Origin: WTKD01 sp965243525
GTDB lineage: Bacteria; Spirochaetota; Spirochaetia; WTKD01
DNA: 64,000 bases
Reading direction: 5' to 3'
NCBI GenBank assembly: GCA_965243525.1
Contig: OZ251568.1
Coordinates: 372,001 to 436,000 of the forward strand
The position numbers and the translations under genes are program-made. Numbering within the stretch: the first letter of the stretch is position 1; the number at the start of each line of letters is the position of its first letter. Below are positions 1 through 7,682 of this stretch, in pieces. The notes under the pieces are model-generated. The model saw only the letters and a program-made list of their open reading frames with translations, ran no database searches and was not told the DNA's origin.

Positions 1-221
1 ATCAACTCGTTTTTCATCTGGGCACGAGAAACCGTGTCGTTTAAAAAATGTGGCACATTGCTGCCAGCATCGGGGTCCCAAGGCAGATGCCCCTTTAGGA
101 TTTGCATCGATCGGGTGAGATTCTGCGCAATAAGCGCGTTGTCGCTGACTAAACGCAGATCATTCGTCTCTGGATCAACTTGCACATCGAGGCTGTCGGG
201 GTTCCAAGCGATATCAGTCAT
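1..221 (-). CDS. gp25/GPW-like baseplate wedge protein (partial, 3' end beyond window)
   Basis: The start of a baseplate protein whose C-terminus lies beyond the left edge. About 73 residues are visible, including 'LTRSMQILKGHLPWDP', which fits the T4 gp25 / P2 gpW-like family that forms the inner baseplate wedge of contractile tails. I chose the ATG at 221 because GAGGAGG sits 6-7 bases upstream; the ATG at 227 directly abuts that ribosome site. The start overlaps the stop of the upstream 98-residue gene, so the two are probably translationally coupled. The family call is based on pattern and position after the hub gene. Confidence 0.6.
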   Translation of the reverse strand, partial: MTDIAWNPDSLDVQVDPETNDLRLVSDNALIAQNLTRSMQILKGHLPWDPDAGSNVPHFLNDTVSRAQMKNEL

Positions 222-510
222 TGCCATCCTCCTCATAGGTGATTTCCGCACTGTGCTCAGCAAGAGTCGTGCTGCCACTCAGATCATAATCCTCGCCCCC
301 GACGTTCGTTATAAAATCGCCTGCCCCAATCGTCTGTGCAGGAACTCTGATCCGTAACCCTTGCAGAAAGCGGTCAAAGAGCTCTGCGAGAATTTCTGCA
401 TAGGGTTCTAGCTCTGCTTCAGTGAGGCGATCGCGCACAGTCTGTGGAATTAATTCCCGCAAACGCTCAACATAGGTGTTTTTTATGCTGTTTTTAAGTT
501 GCTCATTCAT
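214..510 (-). CDS. small phage baseplate-associated protein, 98 aa
   Basis: A small acidic protein of unknown family inside the tail/baseplate operon. The first half is predicted helical (residues about 1-55, rich in Leu, Glu and Arg), followed by a short beta-like stretch and an acidic end. GGAGGA lies about 7 bases before the ATG. The gene overlaps the preceding hub gene by 8 bases and the following gp25-like gene by 8 bases, so all three are likely translated as a coupled set. In contractile phages small proteins at this place are spike, chaperone or wedge components, but nothing here identifies which. Confidence 0.65.
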   Translation of the reverse strand: MNEQLKNSIKNTYVERLRELIPQTVRDRLTEAELEPYAEILAELFDRFLQGLRIRVPAQTIGAGDFITNVGGEDYDLSGSTTLAEHSAEITYEEDGND

Positions 511-1708
511 AGAATAATCCTCCTATTTTTCCTTGTAATTCTGTGATACTTGGCGTAACTGTTGACGGATCAATGAACTGCTTGGTCGGTGATCCAACCG
601 TTCCAATCTGCAAAAAGACATCAAGGATCTGTGATAAGATATCCTTTAGGCTTGCAGCTGCTGTCTTAAATCCAAAAAGATTCTGGTTTGCATCGAGGCT
701 CAGGCTTGCAGTGCCGTCGGTAAGCTCATAGGCATCCTTTGATCCAAAACATTGGAGCACCACGGGAAAGCCAGGGTTGTCATCGATATACCCAATCAGA
801 ACAAAAGAACCAACTCCCGGAAGGGAATAGGCACTCTTGGACTCTGCCCATTGTTGGGAGACGACTAAGGCATCACAGAAGAATCCTGTTTTTTCAAGTG
901 ATCCCGGTGTGAGAAGCTCTGCCTTCAGGCTACCTTGCTGAGCATCAACCGCACGCACAACGGCCAATTGGAGCCTTGGAGCCATCGCTTCCCTGTTCAA
1001 CTGCGCTGCCCCATCTGGATAGAGAAAGAGCTTGTGCGTATCAACCGTATAGATCAGATGTGATCGAGCCACATGGCTGCTCTTCCCATCGATGCTGATC
1101 GGCTGCGACTGGCGGGCGATGACCTTCTGCGGCAAAACAAGGATGCGATCGTCGTAGCGTTTGAGGATGTTCTCCCCGGTCTGCAAACGTATCGATGATC
1201 CTTGCAACGGTGTCTTTTCGATGTGCAAAATGTCATCCGCATCACAGAAGATGCGATACTCCTGCATATCCTGGCCATAGGCCTGCAAGGCATCAAAGAG
1301 CAATTGCAAGGCTCGATGTCCTGGTGTCTCGTATACATGAAAGTTTCGCAAAACCTGTGCAGGAATTGCAACGGATATCGTGGATATTCCACAGAGGGTG
1401 CAAATCTCTTCTGCAAGCTGCTTTGCTGATCGTCGTGCATACGATATGGAAATCGGCGTATAGAGTTTTTCAGCCTGATCAAGCACATAAGCTTGGATGT
1501 ACTGATGCGTTCGGGTGATATGTCCCAAGACCCCCGTGGCAATGCGTGTCTTGTCTAGACTTATCTCCACCGGAGCATCTGCTTGCATCGCCGATTCTTC
1601 ACTTATGGGTACACGTATTATAGTAGTGCTAAAGGGGCTCGAACGATCAGTGATAGATTCGATGCGCTGTACGAGTCGCAGCGATCCCTGTATACGCAGT
1701 TCAATCAC
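503..1708 (-). CDS. phage baseplate hub / late-control gene D-like protein, 401 aa
   Basis: Probable baseplate hub protein. The order tape measure, 173-aa protein, this gene, then gp25-like protein is that of myovirus-type tails, where the hub (P2 gpD / T4 gp27 fold) follows the tape measure. Residues 1-270 are beta-rich and contain 'ETPGHRALQLLFDAL', a pattern often seen in hub proteins. Residues about 290-345 ('LPGVGSFVLIGYIDDNPG') look like the small beta domain found in gpD/gp45 spike-associated proteins, followed by a helical C-terminal tail. The start at 1708 overlaps the upstream gene by 8 bases. The family is inferred from context and fold-like pattern. Confidence 0.6.
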   Translation of the reverse strand: MIELRIQGSLRLVQRIESITDRSSPFSTTIIRVPISEESAMQADAPVEISLDKTRIATGVLGHITRTHQYIQAYVLDQAEKLYTPISISYARRSAKQLAEEICTLCGISTISVAIPAQVLRNFHVYETPGHRALQLLFDALQAYGQDMQEYRIFCDADDILHIEKTPLQGSSIRLQTGENILKRYDDRILVLPQKVIARQSQPISIDGKSSHVARSHLIYTVDTHKLFLYPDGAAQLNREAMAPRLQLAVVRAVDAQQGSLKAELLTPGSLEKTGFFCDALVVSQQWAESKSAYSLPGVGSFVLIGYIDDNPGFPVVLQCFGSKDAYELTDGTASLSLDANQNLFGFKTAAASLKDILSQILDVFLQIGTVGSPTKQFIDPSTVTPSITELQGKIGGLFYE

Positions 1709-2222
1709 GAGGAGTCCCCCGCGAATAATTGTTCAGGGCTTCACGATGCTCGGGACTTTCTTCAATTGAATAAGCAGGTGCCGCTGGTTCCGGAGTATCT
1801 GTGCTGATTCCTGTGATGCGTCGCTGAGTTGCTACCTCAACGAATGCAAGGTCAGCACCCACCAAGGAATCCTTTGCATACGAGAAAGACAAGGATGTCC
1901 AATAAACCTCGTATACACCAATTGCGTTGATGTAATCCTGTTCGATACTATGAACTACGGGAATGCCCTGTTGTGAGCGTTCAAACTCTGTTTGCAGGGT
2001 CTCAATTTGCGTATCGATGCTCATGTTTTCATCGGGCACGAGCAACAAAGACACGCTGATTGTGATGTCATCATAGCCAGAGAGAACTTTCTCGGTTTTG
2101 GACGCCCCCTCTGCTTTAGAGCTATCCATGATGATCTTGCCATCAATGCTGATGTTCTCAACCACGCCAACAAGGCGTTTCTGATCGAGAAGTATTTCTG
2201 AACCATCATAGTTAAATATCAT
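1701..2222 (-). CDS. phage tail protein between tape measure and hub, 173 aa
   Basis: A structural-looking protein with an N-terminal beta-rich part and the segment 'LVGVVENISIDGKIIMD', typical of small proteins that cap or join the tail tube to the baseplate (LysM-type, DUF6046-like or GpU-like). I cannot assign a family. Residues 145-173 are Pro/Ala/Glu-rich and probably disordered. It overlaps the tape measure stop (ATGA-type, 4 bases) and the next gene by 8 bases, so it belongs to the same transcript. Confidence 0.6.
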   Translation of the reverse strand: MIFNYDGSEILLDQKRLVGVVENISIDGKIIMDSSKAEGASKTEKVLSGYDDITISVSLLLVPDENMSIDTQIETLQTEFERSQQGIPVVHSIEQDYINAIGVYEVYWTSLSFSYAKDSLVGADLAFVEVATQRRITGISTDTPEPAAPAYSIEESPEHREALNNYSRGTPRD

Positions 2223-4093
2223 GCATAACTCCGTTTATATCCGCTTGCGCTCTCAAGGATGCGCATAAAACTCATAAGATCTTCAATTTCAGATGCCTGA
2301 ACGATGAGTTTCTCGATGTTGATCCGCGAAGGTCGTGGAGAAGCCATCATGCGATCCTGTGATCCTGGTTTCTGATCTGCTTGCTTAAAGGCAAATGCCT
2401 TGCTCACTGTTTGCGAGAGCGTATGCTTGTTGTCATCCACCCCCTTGGCAATCGTCTGCGGGATGCTCCTTCCTGCAGCGCTCAAATGCGCAAAAGGTCC
2501 CCGCTTGGCATCACTCTGTGGGAGAAACTCCCCTGTTTTGCTAAACTGCATCTTGAGAGCCTCTTGCAGGGCAGGGTTGTCTGCTGCTCCCTCAGCCATG
2601 GTATCGATGAGCTCAGACCCTGCATTTTTGGAGCGATTAAACAGTTTTCCGAAGAACTCACCTATCACCTCGAAAGGTCGTGCAATGAAAGAGACAAGAT
2701 CAGTTACCGCAGTGATGATCCCTTCAAAAAATTCGCCGATCCATTCCCAAACACTGGTGAAAATGCCAACAAAGAAATCCTTAACAGAGCTAAAAACTCC
2801 CTTGATTCCCTCCCAAAGCCCGGTGAAGGCGCCAATGAGGAACTCCCCACCTGTTTCAATAAATCCTATGATCCACTCCCAAACACCGGTGAAGATGCCA
2901 ACAAAGAAATCCTTGACAGTGCTAAAAACCATCTTGATTCCCTCCCAAAGCCCGGTGAAGGCGCCAATGAGGAATTCTCCGGCTACTTCAATAGATCCTG
3001 TGATCCAGTCCCAAACACTGGTGAAAACTCCTACGAAGAAATCCTTGACGGTGTTGAAAACCATTTTGATTCCTTCCCAGAGGTTCACAAAAAATTCGCT
3101 GATCGGTTCCCAATACTTGATTATCAACATGGGAATCGGCGCAACGATCCACAAGAGTACCTGGACGCCAACTTCAAAGGCCTGTTTGATTCCATCCCAA
3201 ATATTGGTGAAGATCTCAACGAGAAAATCTTTTGCCCCGTTAAAAAATCCTACGATCCAATCCCAGACTCCGGTGAAAATTCCAACGAAAAAATCCTTAA
3301 CCGTACTGAAAACATCTTTGATCCAATCCCAAACGCTGGTGAAAATCTGTTTAATGCCCTCCCAGAGGTTGACGAAGAATTCACTGATCGGTTCCCAGTA
3401 TTTGATCACCAAAAACACGATAGCAGCCAATACCAAAATAGCTGCAATGATCAACAAGATTGGCCAGAGTGCTGACCAGTTGGCAACCGCCCAAGTAATC
3501 ATCGTTGGGATGACTTTGGCAATTCCTCCCTTCATAGCCTTCAAGGAGTCCTTAAATTTTCCAAACCCATCTGTTATTATGGGAAGATCTTTAAAATCCT
3601 TTACCGCCGAGGCAATCGATGCGATTGATCCAGCCGTACCTAAGGCATCTTTTCCAAAATTTAATAGTTTTGAACCAAGAGGAGAGACATTTTCTGATAA
3701 CTGAGACGCTGCAGGACCTGCTTGCGCACCCAAGCTATCAGCAAGGGCAGAACCAGATGCGCCAGCACTCCCTGCACTGTGCATCGCATTGGTTGATTCG
3801 GTGAGGGCATCGATTCCACTGACAGCAATACCGCTTGACGCCAAAACACTTGTCGCCATATCCCTGGCAGCTCCAGCGATTGCACGCATGGAAGTTACCG
3901 CTTTTTCACCGGTAATGCTCGTTGCACCTAAGACCGTTGACACCCGATCCATGCCCGATTCAAAAGAATCTGCCAATTCATTCGGCACATCCAGTATAGA
4001 TCGGAGCGAATCAAGCTTGTCATACAGTGTCTGCAAAGGCACCGAAAATTTGTCTTGCACGGTTATAGTTACTGCAGTGACCAGATCTGCCAT
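2219..4093 (-). CDS. tail tape measure protein with tandem 44-residue Trp-rich repeats, 624 aa
   Basis: The longest gene of the tail module, directly after the frameshifting chaperone genes, as tape measure genes are in long-tailed phages. The order of parts is: an N-terminal helical region (1-180), a hydrophobic stretch around 205-235 rich in Ile, Leu and Ala, then a long region (about 235-470) of tandem repeats of the type 'KDFFVGIFTGVWEWI' followed by 'GEFLIGAFTGLWEGI', each made of two related 22-residue halves. A helical C-terminus follows. Repeats with regular Trp spacing are a known tape-measure hallmark. By the usual rule of about 0.15 nm per residue, 624 residues would set a tail near 90 nm. 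Confidence 0.88.
   Translation of the reverse strand: MADLVTAVTITVQDKFSVPLQTLYDKLDSLRSILDVPNELADSFESGMDRVSTVLGATSITGEKAVTSMRAIAGAARDMATSVLASSGIAVSGIDALTESTNAMHSAGSAGASGSALADSLGAQAGPAASQLSENVSPLGSKLLNFGKDALGTAGSIASIASAVKDFKDLPIITDGFGKFKDSLKAMKGGIAKVIPTMITWAVANWSALWPILLIIAAILVLAAIVFLVIKYWEPISEFFVNLWEGIKQIFTSVWDWIKDVFSTVKDFFVGIFTGVWDWIVGFFNGAKDFLVEIFTNIWDGIKQAFEVGVQVLLWIVAPIPMLIIKYWEPISEFFVNLWEGIKMVFNTVKDFFVGVFTSVWDWITGSIEVAGEFLIGAFTGLWEGIKMVFSTVKDFFVGIFTGVWEWIIGFIETGGEFLIGAFTGLWEGIKGVFSSVKDFFVGIFTSVWEWIGEFFEGIITAVTDLVSFIARPFEVIGEFFGKLFNRSKNAGSELIDTMAEGAADNPALQEALKMQFSKTGEFLPQSDAKRGPFAHLSAAGRSIPQTIAKGVDDNKHTLSQTVSKAFAFKQADQKPGSQDRMMASPRPSRINIEKLIVQASEIEDLMSFMRILESASGYKRSYA
2747..3140 (-). repeat. 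tandem 132-bp repeats in the tape measure gene
   Basis: At DNA level the phrase beginning CCAAACAC(T/C)GGTGAA recurs at about 2747, 2879 and 3011, a period of 132 bases (44 codons). Neighbouring copies are highly similar and more diverged copies extend to about 3370. The protein stays in frame throughout, so unit gain or loss would change tail length without breaking the gene. Confidence 0.85.
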
Positions 4094-4097
4094 CTAT

Positions 4098-4214
4098 TCA
4101 AACTCCTATTTTATTCCATGCCAGAGGGAATGCCCCTGGCAGTTCATACTTTCCAACCAGCATACTTTGTTCTAGATGCCAATGCACATATGCTCGCGTA
4201 TCCACCACGGTCAT
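4098..4214 (-). CDS. 38-aa small protein between tail chaperone and tape measure
   Basis: A short open frame starting MTVVDTRAYVHWHL and ending AWNKIGV. Its ATG overlaps the stop of the chaperone extension (ATGA), and its stop lies 4 bases before the tape measure ATG. That tight packing argues for translation. The sequence has several aromatic residues and no recognisable domain. It sits where some phages carry a second small chaperone-type frame, but this is only positional inference. Confidence 0.5.
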   Translation of the reverse strand: MTVVDTRAYVHWHLEQSMLVGKYELPGAFPLAWNKIGV

Positions 4215-4423
4215 CGATCTCCATCGATTGCCTTGACGATCGCCTCACGAAGCACTCCTACCTGCAATTCACGCACGAAATGTGCCTCGCTGAGCAAGAT
4301 CGTTGCGCTATCAATCGGGTAATCTTCTACATCAATTCCCAAAAAATAGCGGATGTAGATACGCATCTTGGCTATATCGCCTAGAGCTCCTTGGAGCTTA
4401 CCGCTGGGCTGCTCCCGAAAAAA
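4211..4423 (-). CDS. -1 frameshift extension of the tail assembly chaperone (51-aa frame from 4366)
   Basis: Downstream of the 112-aa chaperone lies a second frame that starts MRIYIRYFLG at 4366 and ends at 4211. The same frame is open without a stop back to the slippery heptamer at 4417-4423 in the upstream gene. A -1 shift there would give a fusion of about 169 residues: 101 from the first gene plus 68 from this frame. The 51-aa frame has no good ribosome site of its own; the nearest AGGAG is 17 bases away. This is the standard layout of G/GT-type tail chaperones just before the tape measure. Confidence 0.75.
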   Translation of the reverse strand, partial: FFREQPSGKLQGALGDIAKMRIYIRYFLGIDVEDYPIDSATILLSEAHFVRELQVGVLREAIVKAIDGDR

Positions 4424-4719
4424 GGGGTGATCACCGTGTCGATGAAACTCCCCACTGGCAAGGGATAATCCTCCAACTGGGTGACTATATCCTTGCTATC
4501 AGGCTTGACAATAATCGAGGCAAGCAAGCCCAATTGGGCACTCAAGGGTGCCTTTTGGATGCTCGCCTGGAAACGCTCGATATCACTGACTCGCGGTCGT
4601 CGATAGACGAACTGCAATTCATGAACAGTCGCGGACTCATCAGAAAAACTGATGCTGCCTTGATATATCTTTCCATACTGTTTTTTCAGTTGCTCAATAT
4701 CTGCTTCTTCTATGTGCAT
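4381..4719 (-). CDS. tail assembly chaperone, short form, 112 aa
   Basis: A small protein between the tail tube and tape measure genes, the place of lambda gpG-type chaperones that coat the tape measure during tail assembly and are absent from the finished tail. The sequence has a helical N-terminus ('ADIEQLKKQYGKIYQG'), a beta segment with 'FVYRRPRVSDIERF', and a hydrophobic end. The frameshift site lies 11 codons before the stop, so most ribosomes would make this short form and a minority the extended form. It may belong to the DUF6848-type proteins of myophages. Confidence 0.7.
   Translation of the reverse strand: MHIEEADIEQLKKQYGKIYQGSISFSDESATVHELQFVYRRPRVSDIERFQASIQKAPLSAQLGLLASIIVKPDSKDIVTQLEDYPLPVGSFIDTVITPFFGSSPAVSSKEL
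4417..4423 (-). other. -1 ribosomal slippery heptamer T TTT TTC
   Basis: On the reverse strand the sequence reads T TTT TTC, phased so that TTT (4422-4420) and TTC (4419-4417) are codons of the 112-aa gene. This matches the X XXY YYZ rule. Six-base arms AGCTCC/GGAGCT, separated by two bases, lie about 20 bases downstream and could act as a small stimulatory hairpin. Confidence 0.75.
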
Positions 4720-4728
4720 GTTCTTCCC

Positions 4729-5169
4729 TTACACCGCCGTATAGGCTGGAATGCCGTCACGGACAATCGGTTGGACTAATTCACCTGAGATCTTCACCTT
4801 CAAATAGGTGTCACCCTTTGTTGCAGAAAAATCTCGTGACTTGAATTTCACCACAAGGTTCACCACAATCGGCGCACTGCTTGGATCGACGGCATAGACC
4901 ACGACCACCGGCACCGCATGATTGTTATAAAACCCACCGGAATTGTTCATATACTGTTCAAATGTCTGATAGTCCTCTTGCCCAAGCTCGATATCACATT
5001 TACCGCTATAGGCGCCTCGGCCAATCCCAACGGGCAGGTTGTGCCGTCCCGTGATGACCTCGTCAGCTTTTTCATCGCTATAGTTGATGCTCTCTGCAAG
5101 CACGGGAACCTGTCCATCCGGGAAAGTTATCTTGATACTTTCATAATCATATACAACACCGTTAATCAT
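4729..5169 (-). CDS. phage tail tube protein, 146 aa
   Basis: Follows the sheath gene with a 4-base overlap, the usual place of the tail tube protein in contractile tails. The protein is beta-rich and about the size of tube proteins (140-170 aa). It starts 'MINGVVYDYESIKITFPDG' and has a central 'DVELGQEDY'-like loop (here DIELGQEDYQTFEQYM). Tube proteins stack as hexamers to form the channel for DNA or for a bacteriocin core. The call rests on position, size and composition. Confidence 0.7.
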   Translation of the reverse strand: MINGVVYDYESIKITFPDGQVPVLAESINYSDEKADEVITGRHNLPVGIGRGAYSGKCDIELGQEDYQTFEQYMNNSGGFYNNHAVPVVVVYAVDPSSAPIVVNLVVKFKSRDFSATKGDTYLKVKISGELVQPIVRDGIPAYTAV

Positions 5170-6245
5170 AATGCCTCCTGTGTACTAAAGGATATTTCGT
5201 TTTCGATATAACTCAATTTGCCCAAGGGAACGATGCGGATTCTCACGCGTATGGTGTTTGTTTGGAGAATCTGATCGATGTCGTTGAGTTCAATCACAAA
5301 GTCGGTGATCTCACCGTTTGCCTGCATCTGATTCAAGGGCAATTCACATATGGCCTTGAACATTTCCAACTCTTCAACACTCACCGCTATGGTGTCGTTT
5401 ACAAATTGCAATTGTGCAGCTCTGACCAATCGACAGGCGCGATTCATGACGCGTGTTTTTTCAACGGTGTCAAAATCACTGTCTGCGTCGCTGTCGATGC
5501 GTGCCAAGGTGATGAATATTCCGTCAGTACCATAGTATTCTCGAGCTACTGTATAACTATTACGTGACATATCAACAAGTTGACCATCGTTTAAAACTGG
5601 AGTGCGTCCACTTGCTAAAGGGATTGGTCCGTATTTGACTGCATCAACTGCTTCATGAGCTTGTCGGGCAAGTACCAAAGGCAGATAGGAAAACAAGAGC
5701 GGTTCGGTGCTCCCATCGGACAACGTAATATCCCCTGCAACATTTGCAAGACGCAAGGAACTCTGAGTTGAACGTTCTTCTCCCGTCAATTTTGATATCC
5801 AGGTACCTATTCCCTCATTGTCCTGTGGCAAGCGGGGCCGCACGACTCCAAGGGTGTATTGATGACGCCCTGCTGCCTGCTTAAGCTGCAGCGCAAGATT
5901 ACTCCAGGTGTTCGCATCAGTTACGTCAACAATGCTCAATACCTCGATTGGCTTGCTGTCCTCAAGGGCAAGTTTGATTGCATCTTGATAGGGCTCTGCA
6001 TTCTCGGTGCCAATTACATCCACTCCTCGCAAGCCTGTGTTCAGGGCTCTCGCCGCTGCCCTCCTAAGTTCACTGCTCCCGAGTTTTTCGAGACCTGCAT
6101 CATCGGTGATACGCGTTATTGTATTCCATTTAAAATCGTCAGTTTCCTCCGCGATGCCGATGAGTACCAGTCGATCACTCGTATTTTTAAGACGACCCAA
6201 TCCTCGCATAGCGATTGTGGTCTTGATACCAGGTAATTTATCCAT
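5166..6245 (-). CDS. contractile tail sheath protein (DUF2586-like), 359 aa
   Basis: Probable sheath subunit, which forms the outer contractile tube. The N-terminus 'MDKLPGIKTTIAMRGLGR' and the region around 'AAGRHQYTLGVVRPRLP' and 'SLRLANVAGDITLSDG' fit the DUF2586/Mu gpL-like sheath group. The C-terminal third ('MNRACRLVRAAQLQFVND' to 'IRVRIRIVPLGKLSYIEN') is typical of the conserved sheath C-domain that contacts the tube. At 359 aa it is at the small end for sheaths. The start ATG at 6245 overlaps the preceding stop by 8 bases. Sheath plus tube plus gp25 makes this a contractile (myovirus-type) machine. Confidence 0.75.
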   Translation of the reverse strand: MDKLPGIKTTIAMRGLGRLKNTSDRLVLIGIAEETDDFKWNTITRITDDAGLEKLGSSELRRAAARALNTGLRGVDVIGTENAEPYQDAIKLALEDSKPIEVLSIVDVTDANTWSNLALQLKQAAGRHQYTLGVVRPRLPQDNEGIGTWISKLTGEERSTQSSLRLANVAGDITLSDGSTEPLLFSYLPLVLARQAHEAVDAVKYGPIPLASGRTPVLNDGQLVDMSRNSYTVAREYYGTDGIFITLARIDSDADSDFDTVEKTRVMNRACRLVRAAQLQFVNDTIAVSVEELEMFKAICELPLNQMQANGEITDFVIELNDIDQILQTNTIRVRIRIVPLGKLSYIENEISFSTQEAL

Positions 6246-6756
6246 TCATTTCCTCCTCTGATTCTGATACCTGCAGTGGATCCTCTGTCACTGCGCCAGC
6301 TAATGTTATTTCTAGATCTTGATATCTATCTCGTTCAAATATTATTGGCAGTGTTGCCGTATAATAGTCAGCATCTCGCAAAAACGTCGTATCGCGCTCT
6401 GAATCAACCTGCACGGTGCTCTGCGTTCTGCGCCATGGTGATGCATCAACAATGCTCGCCGTCAAATCAACACTTGATTGCTGCGTCGCCACATACAAGC
6501 TCAAACGACCATGAATCAGCTGCGTCCCGCGAATTCTGCGTCTGTTTTGGCCACCGTCTGCATCTTGCACCACGACAAGACGAGCCTTTTCAGCGTTTAT
6601 CGTGCTTCCTTCCACAACAAAGAGTGCCGATGGATAGGTTCCACCTGCGTGGAAAGTCTGTGCATCTTGTTCGTTCCAGGCTATGTTGGTGATTTCCAAC
6701 TCACTCAGGATTTCACGCACCCAGGCTTGCATATCTGTATAGATTTGCCTGCTCAT
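6238..6756 (-). CDS. tail completion/terminator-like protein, 172 aa
   Basis: The gene just before the sheath is usually the tail terminator or neck protein, which caps the tail and joins it to the head. This one starts MSRQIYTDM; I chose the ATG at 6756 because it overlaps the upstream stop in an ATGA. An in-frame ATG 7 codons upstream (6777) is less likely. Residues 10-60 and 80-150 form an alternating beta/helix pattern with 'LIHGRLSLYVATQ', consistent with this class. The C-terminus is strongly acidic. No motif proves the function. Confidence 0.55.
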   Translation of the reverse strand: MSRQIYTDMQAWVREILSELEITNIAWNEQDAQTFHAGGTYPSALFVVEGSTINAEKARLVVVQDADGGQNRRRIRGTQLIHGRLSLYVATQQSSVDLTASIVDASPWRRTQSTVQVDSERDTTFLRDADYYTATLPIIFERDRYQDLEITLAGAVTEDPLQVSESEEEMNG

Positions 6757-7064
6757 TGCACTCTCCAATCGAGACAATGAACATCCAGTGCATGAGATTG
6801 CACCATATAGTTGAATGCTTCATGCTGTGACCACTGTCTGCCCCTCTGCCCTGTTCTTGTCGATCTTCCAAAAAGATGTGTTGTGTGCATAAATCCTTTC
6901 TGCTGAATTTTTAAGAAATACCAGACATCCTCGCGGATGTTTTCTGTTGCTGCCTTCTCCAGGGACAACCTGGATTCGCTGCTTGGCTTTGTGTTTTGTG
7001 GATAACACCGCCAAGATTTGGTGATGCACTCCGGGAAGAACAATAACTCATGACCTTCCAACAA
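6753..7064 (-). CDS. phage hypothetical protein, about 103 aa, start uncertain
   Basis: An open frame linking the lysis cassette to the tail genes. Its stop overlaps the next ATG, which supports translation. It is rich in aromatic, His and Cys residues and contains 'FPECITKSWRCYPQN'. The frame stays open upstream to about 7160 with a coding-like sequence (Trp-rich 'IPWWDCTPFQWTIY') but without an ATG, so the true start may be an alternative codon upstream of 7064. No family is recognised. It may be a minor neck protein or a packaging-related relic. Confidence 0.45.
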   Translation of the reverse strand: MLEGHELLFFPECITKSWRCYPQNTKPSSESRLSLEKAATENIREDVWYFLKIQQKGFMHTTHLFGRSTRTGQRGRQWSQHEAFNYMVQSHALDVHCLDWRVQ

Positions 7065-7200
7065 CTGTGTTATTCTCGCATGACTGAGCGTTCCAAATAC
7101 AATACCATTGGTACTATAAATGGTCCATTGGAACGGGGTGCAATCCCACCAAGGTATGCATTACGACGCCCTCCCAAGGCATCCCAGCCATTCCACAGAA

Positions 7201-7590
7201 TTATTGCACCAACAACGCGATTGTCGTGCCAACAAGCACAGCGCCCACGACGCCCAGGCTGATGCCCAGAATCTTATTGAGTCGCTGTGCCTTCTGCTGT
7301 GCCTGCTTCGACGAGCGCAAGTTCGTTTCTAAGCTCTCGATTGATCGAGAGAGCTCGTTCAAGCTCTCTCTCTGCTTCGATGAGTAATCCTGCACTTGAT
7401 TTAGCGACGTTTCTAATATCTCTAACTGCTCGCGAAGAGAGTTCGAGTCGCTTTCGCTCTCGTGTAATAATGTCTCCAAGTGTTGTAGTTGCCTGTCTTG
7501 CTCCTCTGAGTTCTGCTTCAGTTGCTGTATATACTGCTGTAAAACGATCAAGCTCTGCTCTTGCATCTGCAGCATCTCCAGAGTCCACAT
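7201..7590 (-). CDS. coiled-coil membrane protein in overlapping frame (Rz1/spanin-like?)
   Basis: From the ATG at 7590 this frame gives 129 residues: a long Gln/Glu/Leu/Ser heptad-rich coiled coil (about 5-100), then a C-terminal membrane helix ('LGISLGVVGAVLVGTTIALLV'-type). The frame is open further upstream and there encodes a hydrophobic, signal-like stretch ('IALFLVLSYSVLSS'), so a TTG start near 7653 is possible. Nearly all of the neighbouring 135-aa gene lies in another frame of the same DNA. Both frames encode helical membrane-linked proteins and both lie in the lysis cassette, so I infer a two-gene spanin-type pair. There is no lipobox cysteine, so it is not a classical Rz1. Confidence 0.6.
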   Translation of the reverse strand: MWTLEMLQMQEQSLIVLQQYIQQLKQNSEEQDRQLQHLETLLHESESDSNSLREQLEILETSLNQVQDYSSKQRESLNELSRSIESLETNLRSSKQAQQKAQRLNKILGISLGVVGAVLVGTTIALLVQ

Positions 7591-7681
7591 TCGATCTGTT
7601 TCGGAACCCAAAAAAGATTCCTGCGACGACAGCACAGAGTAAGACAGCACCAAAAATAATGCTATACTTGCGCTTCGCCAT
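7274..7681 (-). CDS. Rz-like membrane-anchored coiled-coil protein, 135 aa
   Basis: Starts MAKRKYSIIFGAVLLCAVV: a short basic N-terminus, one membrane helix (about 7-25), then a charged helical region of about 100 residues with Arg/Glu/Leu periodicity. This is the shape of Rz-type i-spanins, which connect inner and outer membranes at the end of phage lysis. The ATG is 1 base after the stop of the upstream 37-aa gene. Almost the whole gene overlaps the other coiled-coil frame (7201-7590 or longer). Function is inferred from shape and place, as spanins diverge quickly. Confidence 0.6.
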   Translation of the reverse strand: MAKRKYSIIFGAVLLCAVVAGIFFGFRNRSNVDSGDAADARAELDRFTAVYTATEAELRGARQATTTLGDIITRERKRLELSSRAVRDIRNVAKSSAGLLIEAERELERALSINRELRNELALVEAGTAEGTATQ

Positions 7682-7682
7682 A

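Noticed and set aside
2381..3704. Long forward frames over the tape measure gene (364 and 434 codons)
   Set aside because: They are antisense shadows created by the repeat structure; composition is unlike a real protein.
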